From contig CM074184.1 in assembly GCA_037179385.1 (NCBI GenBank), forward strand, positions 11,860,001 through 11,924,000: DNA of 64,000 bases. The letters are read 5' to 3'. This DNA comes from Holothuria scabra. Lineage: Eukaryota > Echinodermata > Holothuroidea > Aspidochirotida > Holothuriidae. The notes beneath the pieces are model-generated. The model did not search any database. It saw nothing but the letters and a program-made list of their open reading frames with translations, and was not told where the DNA came from. Positions within the stretch are counted from its first letter, which is position 1, and the number at the start of each line of letters is the position of its first letter. This document shows, one piece after another, positions 10,641 to 22,079 of the stretch. A program made the translations under genes and the position numbers.

Positions 10641-11235
10641 GTTGGTTTTGTTACTTTGTAAGTGTTTGTAAATTAAAATGCGTTAACCATGATGATGATT
10701 TATTTCAGGGTGTCTCTAGTTTCATTACACGTTGAGACATAATACTTCAGGGATATTTCAATCACATGGTTCTTGGAACGACTGTACGGGGCTATCAGAA
10801 GTCCTTTCTAAAGTTTTTGTCAACTGCCATTCTTTATGACATGGTCGTTACCCTTCTTTTCTTACAGCTTGAAACATGCGAGCAATCCGTTGACGTAAAA
10901 GTTTATGAGTTGTCATAAGAAAAACACTGAAGGGGGGTTTTCTCTTCATAATCCAGCAACTTATAACTGTAATAAGAGCGACAAACTAAAGTTATATTTT
11001 ATTTTGTTCAGAATTGAAGACCACCACAGAGGGGAAGGAAAAGAGAACGGATAAGATAACGTAGTATTCCAGTTGGGAAAATTGCGCAATGTTAACTGCG
11101 TAGTTAGTTCATGACCTAGACGTTTCAACTGAAACTTGAATCGCCCTTACCAATAGGCGCTTGCTTTGCCGGTGACCACATGACCAGTCGAACGATATAT
11201 GATACAGTTGATAATATCAAGTGCTACCGTTGCCT
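10641..11235 (+). repeat. Left arm of a 0.6-kb inverted repeat
   Basis: GTTGGTTTTGTTACTTTGTA at the outer end and GACCTAGACGTTTCAACTGA, then CCGGTGACCACATGA, nearer the inner end each have reverse-complement partners in 12368-12969. Colinear similarity runs over about 595 bases with scattered differences. The 1.13-kb loop itself contains further inverted repeats. Confidence 0.75.
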
Positions 11236-11334
11236 AAACCAGAATGCAAGGCATTCATACTCGCGAATGGAGGCGGTCTTTACCGGTTCTAGTGATATTA
11301 ATAAAAAGTTGCTGAACTTAGTAACTCCCAGACG

Positions 11335-11436
11335 GCAGTAGGTTCCATTAATAGATTCTTTGGTAAGACTCGACCTAGGAATTGAACCCAGACCTTCCGC
11401 GTTTTAGGGGGATGTTCTACCGTTAGACCAAACACG
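11335..11436 (-). repeat. tRNA-derived SINE, minus strand, copy A
   Basis: The reverse complement starts GTGTTTGGTCTAACGGTAGA (A-box-like), then has GGGTTCAATTCC (B-box-like) and the shared body ending GGAACCTACTGC. The same head-plus-body layout, in the same orientation, is at 34813-35060 and 51885-52085. The heads do not make full tRNA genes. Confidence 0.6.
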
Positions 11437-11993
11437 TGAATTTTTTTTATAAAAAGACGAGGTTTGCGCATTTCAGAAAAATATATCATGGTTGAAAATT
11501 TATACCCGTGAAACATTAGTGATGGCAGGTGAGGGGAAAAGAAGTGTTTATGGTACAAGCCCGAGTTTTAGAAAAGTATATATGAGTGATACGTTTATAA
11601 TGATGAAAAAATTGACTGAATAAAAGAAGGAGTGGATGATATTATCTACTAGATCTAGAAAATAGACGAGTATAGATTGCAGAAGAATTATTTTATTAGT
11701 AATTTCCGGCCGTAGCCAAAACTGTCAGAATTTCACCCACATTATTGAAAGTTCAAAATATCAAAATTTCCTCACGAATGACAATTCAGTATTTTTTAAC
11801 TTCCTTAGTGTTCGCAGTATTGTTCGATGGCAGTGCTTACAGTATTACCGTTCGGCAGTTCAACCGGATCACCTGTGAATGCATCGCATGATCACCAACA
11901 AAGCAAGCATATGCTTCCAGATCAAAAGAGATGTAACTAAGCTATCGTCCTGGCTAACGAGGTTTAAGGGTAGAGAGAGATAACTATGCAGTC

Positions 11994-12155
11994 TTTTATT
12001 TTGCTACTCCTCATCAGGGATCTCTCTTCCCATTCCTACTGTAATTGTCAACAACAAAAATAGTATAGAACTTCTCACCGGCTTCCTCTTTCTTTGGTTG
12101 GATAAGTGCGCAGCTTGTGGTCTTTTCCCTTACAGTACGGTTGCTCAAAGTAACC
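11994..12155 (+). repeat. Inner inverted repeat arm, partner at 13652-13826
   Basis: TTTTATTTTGCTACTCC, then GATCTCTCTTCCCATTCCTA, then GATAAGTGCGCAGCT, then GTACGGTTGCTCAAAGTAA, all recur as reverse complements in 13652-13826. Confidence 0.7.
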
Positions 12156-12360
12156 GTTTTGGATTTGTCTTACAAGATTGCTAAATCTAATTATACCATG
12201 CCGTCAAGTACAGCCACCAAAATTCTAATGTGACAATATTTACAAAATGCAGAACAAAAAACTTGGGTTGATGTTTACTAAGTTTATTTAGATGCGGTTA
12301 AGGATACATGTATATAGGTCCTGCGAATGGCACATTTGACTTTCAACTAAAACACATCAA
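12140..12360 (+). repeat. Inner inverted repeat arm, partner at 12995-13215
   Basis: GGTTGCTCAAAGTAA, ATTGCTAAATCTAAT, GAACAAAAAACTTGGGTT and TAGATGCGGTTAA occur in order. Their reverse complements run in mirrored order over 12995-13215. Confidence 0.7.
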
Positions 12361-12367
12361 AATCTTT

Positions 12368-12969
12368 TCAAGCCACGGCAGCAGTTGATATCATCAACTA
12401 TATCATATGTGAATCGGCTGATCATGTGGTCACCGGCGAAGTAAGAGCATATTCGTAAGGGCGATTCATGTTTCAGTTGAAACGTCTAGGTCCAGAAGAA
12501 AACTACGCAGTTAATGTTGCGCAATTTTCGCATCCGGGAGACTACGTTTTCTGATCCGTTCTCTATTCCTAACCCTCTGTGATGGTCTTCAGTTCTGAAC
12601 GAAATAAAATATAACTTTAGATTGTCGCTCTTGTTACAGTCATAAGTTGCCTCATTATGAAAAGAAATCCCCGTTCAACGTTTTTATCAAAACAACGCCT
12701 AAACGTTTAAGTCAACATGTTGCTCGGATGTTTCAAACTGTAGGAAAAAGAAAGGTTACGACCATGTCATAAAGAACGGCAGCTGACAAAAACTATAGAA
12801 AGGGCTCCTGAGAACCCCATACAGTCGTTCCAAGAACCATGTGATTGAAATATCCGTCAAGTAATATGCCTCAATGTGTAATAAAACCAGAGACATCATT
12901 AAATAAATTATCTGCTTTCATGGTTAACGCCTTTTACTTTACAAACACTTACAAAGTAACAAAACCAAC
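12368..12969 (-). repeat. Right arm of the 0.6-kb inverted repeat
   Basis: Reverse-complement partner of 10641-11235. The outer end is TTACAAAGTAACAAAACCAAC and the inner end TCATGTGGTCACCGG with GTTTCAGTTGAAACGTCTAG. It continues outward into the arm at 12995-13215, so the right side is a contiguous composite that on the left is split. Confidence 0.75.
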
Positions 12970-12994
12970 AAGGTACAAATTGAAAACACTGTAA

Positions 12995-13215
12995 CAAGTC
13001 CATAAAGAGATTTCGATGTGTTTCAGTGAAAAGTCAAATACGTGCCATATGACCATATATGTTTAACCGCATCTAAATAACTAACCCAAGTTTTTTGTTC
13101 TACATTTTGTACATATTCGTACATTAGTTTTTTTTTCATTAGTGGCTGTTCTTGGCGGCATGGCATGATTAGATTTAGCAATTTTGTAAGACAGTACGGT
13201 TGCTCAAAGTAAAAT
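12995..13215 (-). repeat. Inner inverted repeat arm, partner of 12140-12360
   Basis: TTAACCGCATCTAAATAA, AACCCAAGTTTTTTGTTC and TTAGATTTAGCAAT run in order, mirrored against 12140-12360. A further pair, 13205-13266 and 13597-13667 (sharing GCGCCATCTGACGTTC on opposite strands), encloses a 330-base insert. Confidence 0.7.
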
Positions 13216-13651
13216 AAGGGTTGGCGGTGCGCCATCTGACGTTCCTTTAAGTCGGTGAACCTTGTAATTTTTTAGGAAAGGCCCGAGATCATCCCAATGC
13301 CATCTAAAAGATGGCCTTGTAAAATCAAGGTTTGAGAGAACGGAAAATAAAATGGTACAATGATACTTGTCTTACTACTCTATTTGAAGCAGGAAAATTT
13401 TAACCCAAGCCGCGAATGACAGGCTTGCTACTGATGAAGCTGCACAATTCACAGCGAATGAGCAAGACAGCAGAAACCGGTCTAGCTTGGTCATAAGAAC
13501 CAACTTCAAAATATTCACACCCGGCATTAAATTTAAAGCCATTATTAATCTTTCTCATGAGGTCACGAATGATGATCTCGGGCCTTCCCTTAAAAATTTC
13601 AAGGTTCACCGACTAATACGAACGTCAGATGGCGCACCGTCTACCCTTATT

Positions 13652-13826
13652 TTACTTTGAGCAACCGTACTGTAAGGGAAAAGACCTCCTAGCTGCGCAC
13701 TTATCCAACCAAAGAAAGAGAAGGCTGGTGAGAAATTTTATACTCTTTATTTTTTTACAATTATAGTTCTCCCCATTATAGTAGGAATGGGAAGAGAGAT
13801 CTCTGACAAGGGAGTAGCAAAATAAA
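13652..13826 (-). repeat. Inner inverted repeat arm, partner of 11994-12155
   Basis: TTACTTTGAGCAACCGTAC at the left end, GGAGTAGCAAAATAAAA at the right end. A short match outside it (13885-13915 versus 11241-11273, around ATGCAAGGCATTC) extends the palindromic zone. Confidence 0.7.
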
Positions 13827-13959
13827 AAAAAAATTAGCAAATTTAGCAACTCCCTGTAAATATCACTAGAACTGTCAGACTGTCTACATTCGCGAGTACG
13901 AATGCCTTGCATTCTGTTTATATTGAAAACCTGAGCCAAAGTAAGAGAATCTCCGGATT

Positions 13960-14340
13960 TTGGACACAAATAACAAGGCCTTGCAGACCTTTCTGAACAA
14001 CATCAGAATCCAACAGGAATCATTGCTTACCCTAGAAAGAAAGTCGGCCGCCCTTAACCGAGACTTAAAAGATCTCCTTGAACCTAGACTGATTGCACTT
14101 AGAAAGCATACCCTTCGTCGCTGCCTACCCCTCAAGTGCATGATTCTGAGTTCATTGCAAAGTGGCACACAGCGCTGCTCAAACGGAGTAGAAAACTGGC
14201 CAAACACACTATCAAGGCTCTAGAAAACAATCAATCCACGTTAAGAAGGTAGTTGCCTTCCAACGTCAGCTGGCATTTGCTTCTATTGAGAAGTTCGAGC
14301 CAGAAGAGGACATGGGAAAAACCGCTACACTGTTTCCGAG
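13960..14340 (+). pseudogene. Unknown broken coding remnant (Lys/Arg-rich helical)
   Basis: A frame from 13960 gives NNKALQTFLNNIRIQQESLL and then LERKSAALNRDLKDLLEPRL. It loses sense near 14140, where another frame takes over with EFIAKWHTALLKRS and RKLAKHTIKALENN. A third frame near 14245 gives VVAFQRQLAFASIEKFEPEE. Amphipathic, charged helices across a frameshift suggest a decayed protein, possibly encoded by the element that built the neighbouring inverted repeats. I do not recognise the family. Confidence 0.3.
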
Positions 14341-17051
14341 GTTGTAGACGGGCAAAACAGAAGCGTCACCAGGATCCACCACCAGCCAAGGAATCGAAGC
14401 TTTGAAGCACAAATCAAAAGGCTCTTTTTAGGGCCACTATACCGTTCACTTTTTCCGTTTATTCTCCTTTCAAATGTTCTTTACCAACAAGACCTGAAGG
14501 GTTAATGCCCCACAACCTATTCAATATTGATTCTATCAATGCCTCTGTCGATCTCGACCATGATTTTCATTGTTATGAGGTTAACACATATAGTATGATG
14601 ATAATTCTCTTTAGAAAAAAAATAACTCATAACAATTAAGTTGCTCACATGCGGATGGGTTCCAAAACCCCTTCACTGACATGTTTTTTTCATCTGCGTA
14701 GACTCCCCTTCCTCTCACTTGAAGTTATGCTCGCAACCCTGTTATGGCTTTAGCCGTCACTGAAACCTGCGAAATGGAAATATCATTTAGTCCCCTATTA
14801 ATACTGAGGTAATTGTTTTCCTCTAACGACCAAATTTTGTTCATCCATTTTCATTGCAGAAAGTTCTTTTTTTTACATGCTAGAGTGCGCCATATTACGA
14901 AAATTTCTGCAATCTGCATACCCTTCTCCCACGTCAGCGATCACACTTCGGAACTCCCTGGAAGTAATCCTGGATTTGCCGGTTGTTACAATTTTCGGCC
15001 TCTCCAGTTAAAAAAAATTCCTGTGTGCGCCACAGATGTCTGGGATACTTGTATGCGTCCACTTCATGCGTACACGTGTTAAATTTTGGTTCTCTTAAGC
15101 TGCAATGTGAATGTATTTCTCCATCCTGATATGTACCTTAAAACCTTTATTTATGAATGTATCCTATTTGACGGAAATAAGCTAGGTAAAAATGCATTTC
15201 TTATGGTACGAATTGGGTGTTACGTGATTGCAGTTAGTTGGTTAGATACAGTTAAACGGCACCGTTTCTAACCTAGTGATCACTTTCCTGTATTTAGCGG
15301 GCAAATTAGCGCTACAACTTAGGACACACTGGGAGTACCCTCAGAATAATTCTACAGACTGCATTTTCAAAAGAACTGCTAAAAAAAAAAATTTAAAACT
15401 TTTTCATTGAAATGTTAAAAAAATTATTACTGGGATTAACTTTATCCTATATCTGATGCTAATAAAGTTTGTCACACATTTATCAAAGCAATTCATGAAC
15501 TAAAGGATAGATGTGTCACTTTAAAAAGTTAAATTCAGGAAATATGAAACTCCTAATTCATGGATTATTGGTGGTATTGAAAATTGTTTTAAAAGTCAAA
15601 AATATCTATCAATATATATAAACTTATTTCTTAATGTAAACTCTTTACATCGTAAAATTTACCCTATGGCAAACTATTTATTGACAGTAGTAAGAATTTC
15701 TTTAGTTAGTGTGGCTAATCTCTTAGGGTTTACATAGATTTCAGTCTCGTCAGGAAGCCTTTCATTTACCCATTGTCCAATATATTTTAAACGTATATGA
15801 ATCCTGATCAAAATAAGTTGATTTTTCCATTTTTTATATGAATAAAGGTTTGTATGTTAAATGAATTTATTCTAGGTTATCCAGTCTAGAACATGAACTG
15901 AAGGACAAGTATTTTTTTAACTGTTTACTTATAAAGTCCCAAAATTTAACACCGTCACCACAGATATGCAGAAAACATGTATCACCGCTCTCACACTTGA
16001 AAGCTGAACTCGAGGGGGCGATCAGATCCTGATCAAAGGTTTTGCTTTCACACTTAATCCCCCCCCCCCCCCCGCGGTGAATCAAGGCATGATCAAGCGA
16101 TCAAAATACAGGAAATGTTCTGCACACTCTGTACTGTGTGAACTGTGTGCAGTGCTAGTGCAATTGCAGTGCAGACTGTACCGCAGCTGCAGAGTGTTTG
16201 TGTTTGTTGTATTTCGTTGGGGAAACGGGAAGTTGCGTCATTCATGTGTCATACTGGATTCACCTTAGATCGACATCATCTAAAAAGGTACCTAAGGTCA
16301 ACATTCACATACCTGAATACAACTCTTTGTTAGTCGTTGAAAAAATTCATCAAAAATATCACAGTAAACTTGGACAACACCCGCAACAATATATATGGTG
16401 TCTTTATTATGTGCGACATATGCAGAAATTTTTATTAACATTTTATTTTTTAAAAGGTATTTCGCAATAATTATATGTCGACTTAGGGTACATTTTTAGA
16501 CGACGCTGATATAACCCCAATTTTTTCACGTTTAAATATATATAACATGCGTAGTAAGTACAAGGCCAGTATAATGACACAATAGACTACGGGCCATAGG
16601 GATACCGTTCATGGTATAACATTACTAAATACACATTAGGTCGACACTAATGTAAATGTCGACCTAAGGTACATAAATATATATATATATATATATATAT
16701 ACCACTAGATTGAACATTATGGGGAAATTTGTATATCTTGATACGTTTAGGCGAAATAAAAAACAATAAAATACATAACTGTATATTTCACCTTTAAGGA
16801 AAAACATATACATGTACGTAAATTCAATAGTCCATAAGTTGTACGTGTTAACAGATAGGCGTCCGTAATTTGGTCAACATTGAAGTAATTAGCTATATTA
16901 CGTACCCCCATATGTATTTTACTATACACTAACGTATTCCCATTAAAACAGTGTGTGAAAACGTAAAGGGGAACGTAGATTTTCCCCCTAACAGTAATTT
17001 CCCCCTAACGTTGATATTTTGCCCAAAAATTTCCCCTTATTCCACAATTAG

Positions 17052-17113
<62 letters not shown>

Positions 17114-17350
17114 TTCTTAATGGGGATTAGGGCGAAAAATCGTCTGGAAAAACGACGGCGTGTATATATTTATATACTATAAAATGCTAGAAGTCAATCT
17201 AAAATTTAAAATGTCATATCTACAAGCTTGTTTCTTGAGGTTCGTAAGAACATCACTCTTCAGGATAGAACATTGTATGACAACATTGTATTAGCATTTT
17301 TATAGTTTACCTGCTTCTACTTTGTATATGTATACGAGAGGTGTGATCGG
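14341..17350. other. AT-rich spacer with simple repeats, no gene recognised
   Basis: Holds the second copy of the block at 6150-6208 (14459-14516), a SINE-like tail near 14725, a C15 run (16059-16073) and an (AT)n tract (about 16677-16701). GTCGACYTARGGTACAT occurs twice (about 16475 and 16658). A 58-base (TA)n tract (17055-17112) is flanked by roughly mirrored TTTTGCCC/GGGCGAAAA blocks. No coding evidence. Confidence 0.45.
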
Positions 17351-17802
17351 GCTCTCAAAGAACTCAACCAGTAGGAGCAGTATTCGCGCAGAAACTGCTT
17401 ACGTATTTTCGGAATAGAAGAAAGAGCAAAGGAGAACACCAATGAGATAGTTCTTGAGACTGCTTCTAAACACCTAGACCTGCCTCTTCAACCAACCGAA
17501 ATCGATCGCTCTCACCGTATTGGGAAGCCTGAGCCTAATAAACCAGGGCTATCATTGTAAAATTTTGTAGCTACGAAACCAGGAGTCGTGTTATGAAAAA
17601 GAGAGGAAAACTGAAGGGTACGCACATTGTTATCAGAGAGGACCTGACCCGAGCCAACAAGGAGTTGCTTGAATCCACCAAAGCCCATCCCCTTGTAAAA
17701 TCAGCGTGGTCCCATGACGGTAAAATCATAGCACTACTATTGAAGGAGGGTACAGAATCCACACATAGAATCTGGGGTCACAACGATCTGCAGCGCTTGT
17801 GA
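17351..17802 (+). pseudogene. LINE ORF1 remnant (Transposase_22-like)
   Basis: Nucleic-acid-binding ORF1 protein of a LINE. The first frame gives EQYSRRNCLRIFGI, then EIDRSHRIGKP. A frameshift near 17550 is followed by AIIVKFCSYETRSRVMKK, then LKGTHIVIREDLTRANKELL and WSHDGKI. This is the ordered motif series of L1-type ORF1 RRM and C-terminal domains. An in-frame TAG at about 17372 and the frameshift disable it. The coiled-coil N-terminus is missing, so the insertion is 5'-truncated, which is usual for LINEs. ORF2 remains follow about 270 bases on. Confidence 0.75.
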
Positions 17803-18072
17803 CTCAATTTCTTGTGACAACCAAAGGCTTCAATTTTTGTAAAGTATGATCCGTTTTTTGTTTGTTAAGTTTGTTTATGTATTGTTTTGTCTTTAAGCTT
17901 GATATTACAGTGAATCACATGATCTTTATGCTAGCTTGCACATACTTACCGTACGTAACTCTTAAAAATTCCAATTCTTCAACACTTGGTACTTCTTGGT
18001 TGTTTCTATCTCGCGAATGTACTGGAAAATTAACTCTGGCAAGATGGTTTTCTACTTCAATGCCACATTACT

Positions 18073-20997
18073 ATGTCTAGTACTGACGTAACAAATTTCT
18101 GCGACACTAAGGCAGATCTTCTCACACATACCTTCTTTCGAGGGGTAGATACAAATAGTGCAGACTGTAGCTATTATGACAGTGACAAATTTAGCCAGAT
18201 TTCCGCTGATGGACCCACCTTTTCTCTTTTTCATGCAAATAGCCGTAGCCTAAATAAAAATTTGGAGTCATTCTTGGACTTCCTTTCTACCCTCGATCAT
18301 GATTTTTCTGTGATTGGGTTCAGCGAAACGTGGCTTGGAGATAACAGCTCCCCCGTTATTCGAATAGAGGATTATAATTTTACAGAAAATCATAGAACCT
18401 TTAGAAGGGGGGGGGGGGTGGTGTGGACTTATTTGCTTCGAATAAGCTAAGTTTTATCAAGAGGGATGATATATTTGTTTTCCGTGATACAATAGAGAGC
18501 GTATTTATTGAAATAAAGGTTTTAAATGGGAAGAACCTCATTTCACCTGTCCTTGTTGGGGTAATTTACAGACCTCCTCATGGTCAATCCAGTGTTTTAA
18601 TGATTACCTGAGTGAAATATTTAACAAGATTTCAAACGAAAATTTACAGAGTTATATTATGGGTGACTTCAACATTGATCTGCTCAAAAGCAGTTCAACC
18701 GATTTCTTGCATCTGCTTTAGTCTAACAACTTCCTTCCTACTATTACTAGGCCTACCCGTGTAACTGACCAAAGTAGTTCTCTAATTGACAATATTCTCA
18801 CAAATACTACGTGTAACAGTAATTACACATCTGGAGTCTTTATCACAGATATAAGCGACCACTTCCCAATTTTTTCTTAGGGCCCATCCCTGTCAAGACA
18901 ATGAAGATAATGGTTTTCATGCTAGGAATTATTCTGAAAGTAATGTTAATCACTTTGTGAATAGTATGCGTTATATTAAATGAAATGTAATTTATGAAAC
19001 TGATGACGTAAATGACGCTTACAACACCTTCTTCACTATATTTGGTAATCACAATGAAAATAGTTTTCCGATGTCTTATGTTTACCCTAGAAGGAGTCGT
19101 AAGAAGCGACGTCCTTGGATAAGTGCTGGTATCTAGCAGTCCATTAAACATAAGAACAAACTGTATAAGAAATATTTAAGAAATACGACCGATGATGGGT
19201 ACGCATTTTCGAACTTATCGCAATAAGTCAAATCATGTCATTCGTATTGCCAAGAAAAATTATTTTTTCTTCAAAATTTAATAGCTGTAAAAATGACCTG
19301 AAGCGAACCTGGAAGGCCATTAACAATGTATTACATAAAAATAAGAAAGGTAAATTCCCATATCCGATCTCATTTTTCATTACAATTATGAAATAACCGA
19401 TAAGAAGACAATAGCAGATGCGTCTAATGAATTCTTTGTTAATGTAGGTTCCAAGCCTGCCTCTACAATACATAGCAATGCGAATGCTAGTATATATCTA
19501 AACAGTAGCAATACTTCAACTATGTTTCTTACTCCAACAGACGAGGATGAAGTTATCAAAATTTCTATGTCTTGTTTAAAGCCCAATAAGGCCTATGGTT
19601 TTGATGGAATTAAGCCTGGTATTGTGAGGAAAGCATACCTTTCATATCCAAAACCCTTACTTATATCATCAACAGGTCGCTTGGGACCGGTATCGTACCG
19701 GATCATATTAAAGTAGCTAAAGTCATACCTATTTTCAAGAAAGGCGATCCGATGCATTGTGATAATTATCGCCCAGTTTCCATTCTATCTTGTTTCTCCA
19801 AAATATTTGAAAGACTTATCCATAATCACCTTTCCAACTTTATCACAAAATCCAGTGTTTTGTACAACGGACAATACGGATTTCGGCCATATCACTCTAC
19901 TGAGCTAGCTCTCGCCCACGCAATAAATCAATTGAATATAGCCCAGATCAAAACAAAACATCAGTCGGAATTTTCTTAGACTTGTCGAAGGCTTTCGACA
20001 CAATTGACCATGCCATTTTGGTGAAAAAACTTTTCCACTATGGTATAAGGGGGTTGGGACTTGAGTGGATTAAGAGCTTTTTCTCCAACAGGAAACAGTT
20101 TGTGTTTTACAATGGAACCAACTCTGAATCATTAAGCCTAACATGTGGTGTTCCTCAAGGATCCATTTTAGGTCCTTTACTTTTTATAATTTATGTAAAT
20201 GACATAGTAAACTTTTCTAATGTTTGTGCTCTTGTTCCTTTTGCAGATGATACTAGTATATTCTTTACAGGTGGTGATATAAATCAGTTAAAAGATACTG
20301 TATGTACTGAACTTAGTCAATATCATGATTGGTTTTCAGCTAACAAGCTCTCTTTAAATGTAAAGAAAACAAATTTTATGCTATTTAGTAAAGTTAATTA
20401 CAGTAATACACCTAATAAAAGTGGTATTAGAATTTTCATGAATGGTGAATCATTACAAAAAGTTGATTTTACTAAATTCCTAGGGGTTTTAATTGACGAT
20501 CGTTTAACTTGGAAACCACATACTGACGCCATAAGTGAAAAAATTGCCCAATGCACTGGAATTTTGTCTAAGCTTAAGCACTATTTGCTGACGAATATCC
20601 TTCGTTCCCTTTACCACACCTTCTATACTGCTTGTCTGTCTGGGCTAGGACAAGTAAGACACACCTAACCAAACTCATTACATAACAAAAGAGGGCAATC
20701 CGGCATATTTGCTCCGCAAACTCAATTGAACATACCAGTAAACTTTTTTCTGTACTCAACTTGACGAAGTTCACCGATTTAATCCACTTCAAAGAAGCAA
20801 TCTTCGCTTACCGTATCGTACATAGTCTTGCTCCACCGTACTTTCCACAAATATTCTCATTTAACTATGACACACACGACCATAATACAAGGCAATCCGG
20901 ATATCTCCGATTACCACGTTTTAATTCAAATTTTCTGAAGCAAAGTTTACTCGTTAGAGCATCCTCCATATGGAATACCCTCCCTGTGCCTCGTTAA
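18073..20997 (+). pseudogene. LINE ORF2 remnant: endonuclease and reverse transcriptase (CR1/L2-like)
   Basis: Endonuclease part: FSLFHANSRSLNKN and VIGFSETWL (18220-18345), a frameshift inside the G12 run at 18407-18418, then VGVIYRPPHG, YIMGDFNIDLL (near 18655), SLIDNILTN and DISDHFPIF, with a TAG between. Reverse transcriptase part: KPNKAYGFDGI (near 19580), YRPVSILSCFSKIFE, GQYGFRPYHSTE, a frameshift near 19970, then FLDLSKAFDTIDH, GVPQGSILGPLLF and the catalytic FADDTSIF (about 20240). After another break at 20665 the C-terminal region ends with SSIWNTLP near 20985. At least four frameshifts and several stops make it dead. The clade is CR1/L2-like within the jockey superfamily; I cannot resolve it further. 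Confidence 0.9.
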
Positions 20998-21377
20998 TCT
21001 CCAGAATTTAACCGTAGTTTTCCGGGAGTCCATCGAATGAAATCCCGTGAGTTATCGTTTTTTTTAAATGGAACTTTAAGTGTTGTGAAGTTTGTTCATG
21101 AGGTTGTATTTTTTTAACGCCCGATAGACGAGGAAAGGAAATTCCATCTGTAAAGGTTTGCTTGTGGTGGCTTGGAACAAAGAAGAAAATTTAAGTTGAC
21201 ACTTTGGAGTATGGTCTGAGGTAAGAATTATGACACTGCAAAGTGTGGTTTTTGAAATGAATGCATGTGGTATTTAGCTGTAGTTGCAATTGTAAATGAA
21301 AGTAATGAGATTTTGAGTTGATGAGTTTTGATATGAAAATAAGACTCCAAACTTGATTTGATTGATTGATTGATTAA
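20998..21377 (+). mobile_element. LINE 3' UTR and (GATT)n tail
   Basis: The non-coding 3' end of the LINE runs to a tetranucleotide tail of GATT repeats (about 21353-21376), the kind of short tandem tail used by jockey-superfamily elements in place of poly-A. A target-site duplication could not be identified. Confidence 0.65.
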
Positions 21378-21587
21378 TACATATAATTTAATGTAAAAAC
21401 TACACGATGTTCATTGTTGATCTTCTTCGAGGGATTTTCCTTCTTTTGGTTCCTATTTTGAACAACGGCCGGTCCATGTACATAACAATATACAAGAGGC
21501 AAACTTCGTCTACCCTGTTAGAGTGGTTCTTTCCATCTGCGTTGTCACCACGACTTCCTCCGCGTCCCTCCTTACCTACTGATCCGT

Positions 21588-21960
21588 GACATCCAATTTA
21601 AATTTTGCTTATATATTAACAAATGTTTGAATAATTTGACTCCGGCCTATCTCTCTTATATGCTTCATAGGAAAAACCCCACCTTTATCTGGTCCTGTTA
21701 CTAGCTCTACAATGGATGGGCCCTACTCCTCATACCTCCTTCCAAGAAGCGAGTACTTCCATTGTGGGTGCTTTTCCATTGCAGGTCCCATGACCTTTGT
21801 TGTGGAACTCTCTACCTTCTCACATACGGAATTCAAATTCAATTGCACTGTTCCAAAAACAAGCTTAAGACACAGCTATTAAATTGATTGTTGTTTTTTT
21901 GGTATTAAATATCTTGTTTTCTTAGGGTATTTATCTCAGGAATTTGCGCTATATAAAGGT
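21588..21960 (+). pseudogene. Second LINE, ORF2 C-terminus and 3' end
   Basis: From 21588 a frame gives IQFKFCLYINKCLNNLTPAY and LSYMLH. Later, in mixed frames, come GAFPLQ, WNSLPSHIRNSNSIALF and a KLKTQL-like end, the standard C-terminus of CR1/Rex-type ORF2. It closes with TTTGCGCTATATAAAGG (near 21943-21959), which passes directly into a (GTAT)n tract. Frames are broken and the reverse transcriptase core is absent. Confidence 0.7.
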
Positions 21961-22070
21961 ATGTACCTATGTATGTACGTATGTACGTGTGTGTGTGTAT
22001 GTATGTTTGTATGTATGTATGTATTGGTGAATGTATGTATGTATGCATGTAGCATGCAGGCAGGCAGGTA
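21960..22070 (+). repeat. (GTAT)n/(GT)n microsatellite tail
   Basis: Interrupted GTAT and GT repeats directly follow the LINE 3' end and probably grew from its tail. The 60-codon frame across it is repeat-encoded. Confidence 0.7.
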
Positions 22071-22079
22071 CCCAAGCCA

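Noticed and set aside
11335..11436. A tRNA gene on the minus strand
   Set aside because: A and B boxes are present but the acceptor stem and anticodon arm do not fold, and the head continues into a SINE body shared with two other loci.
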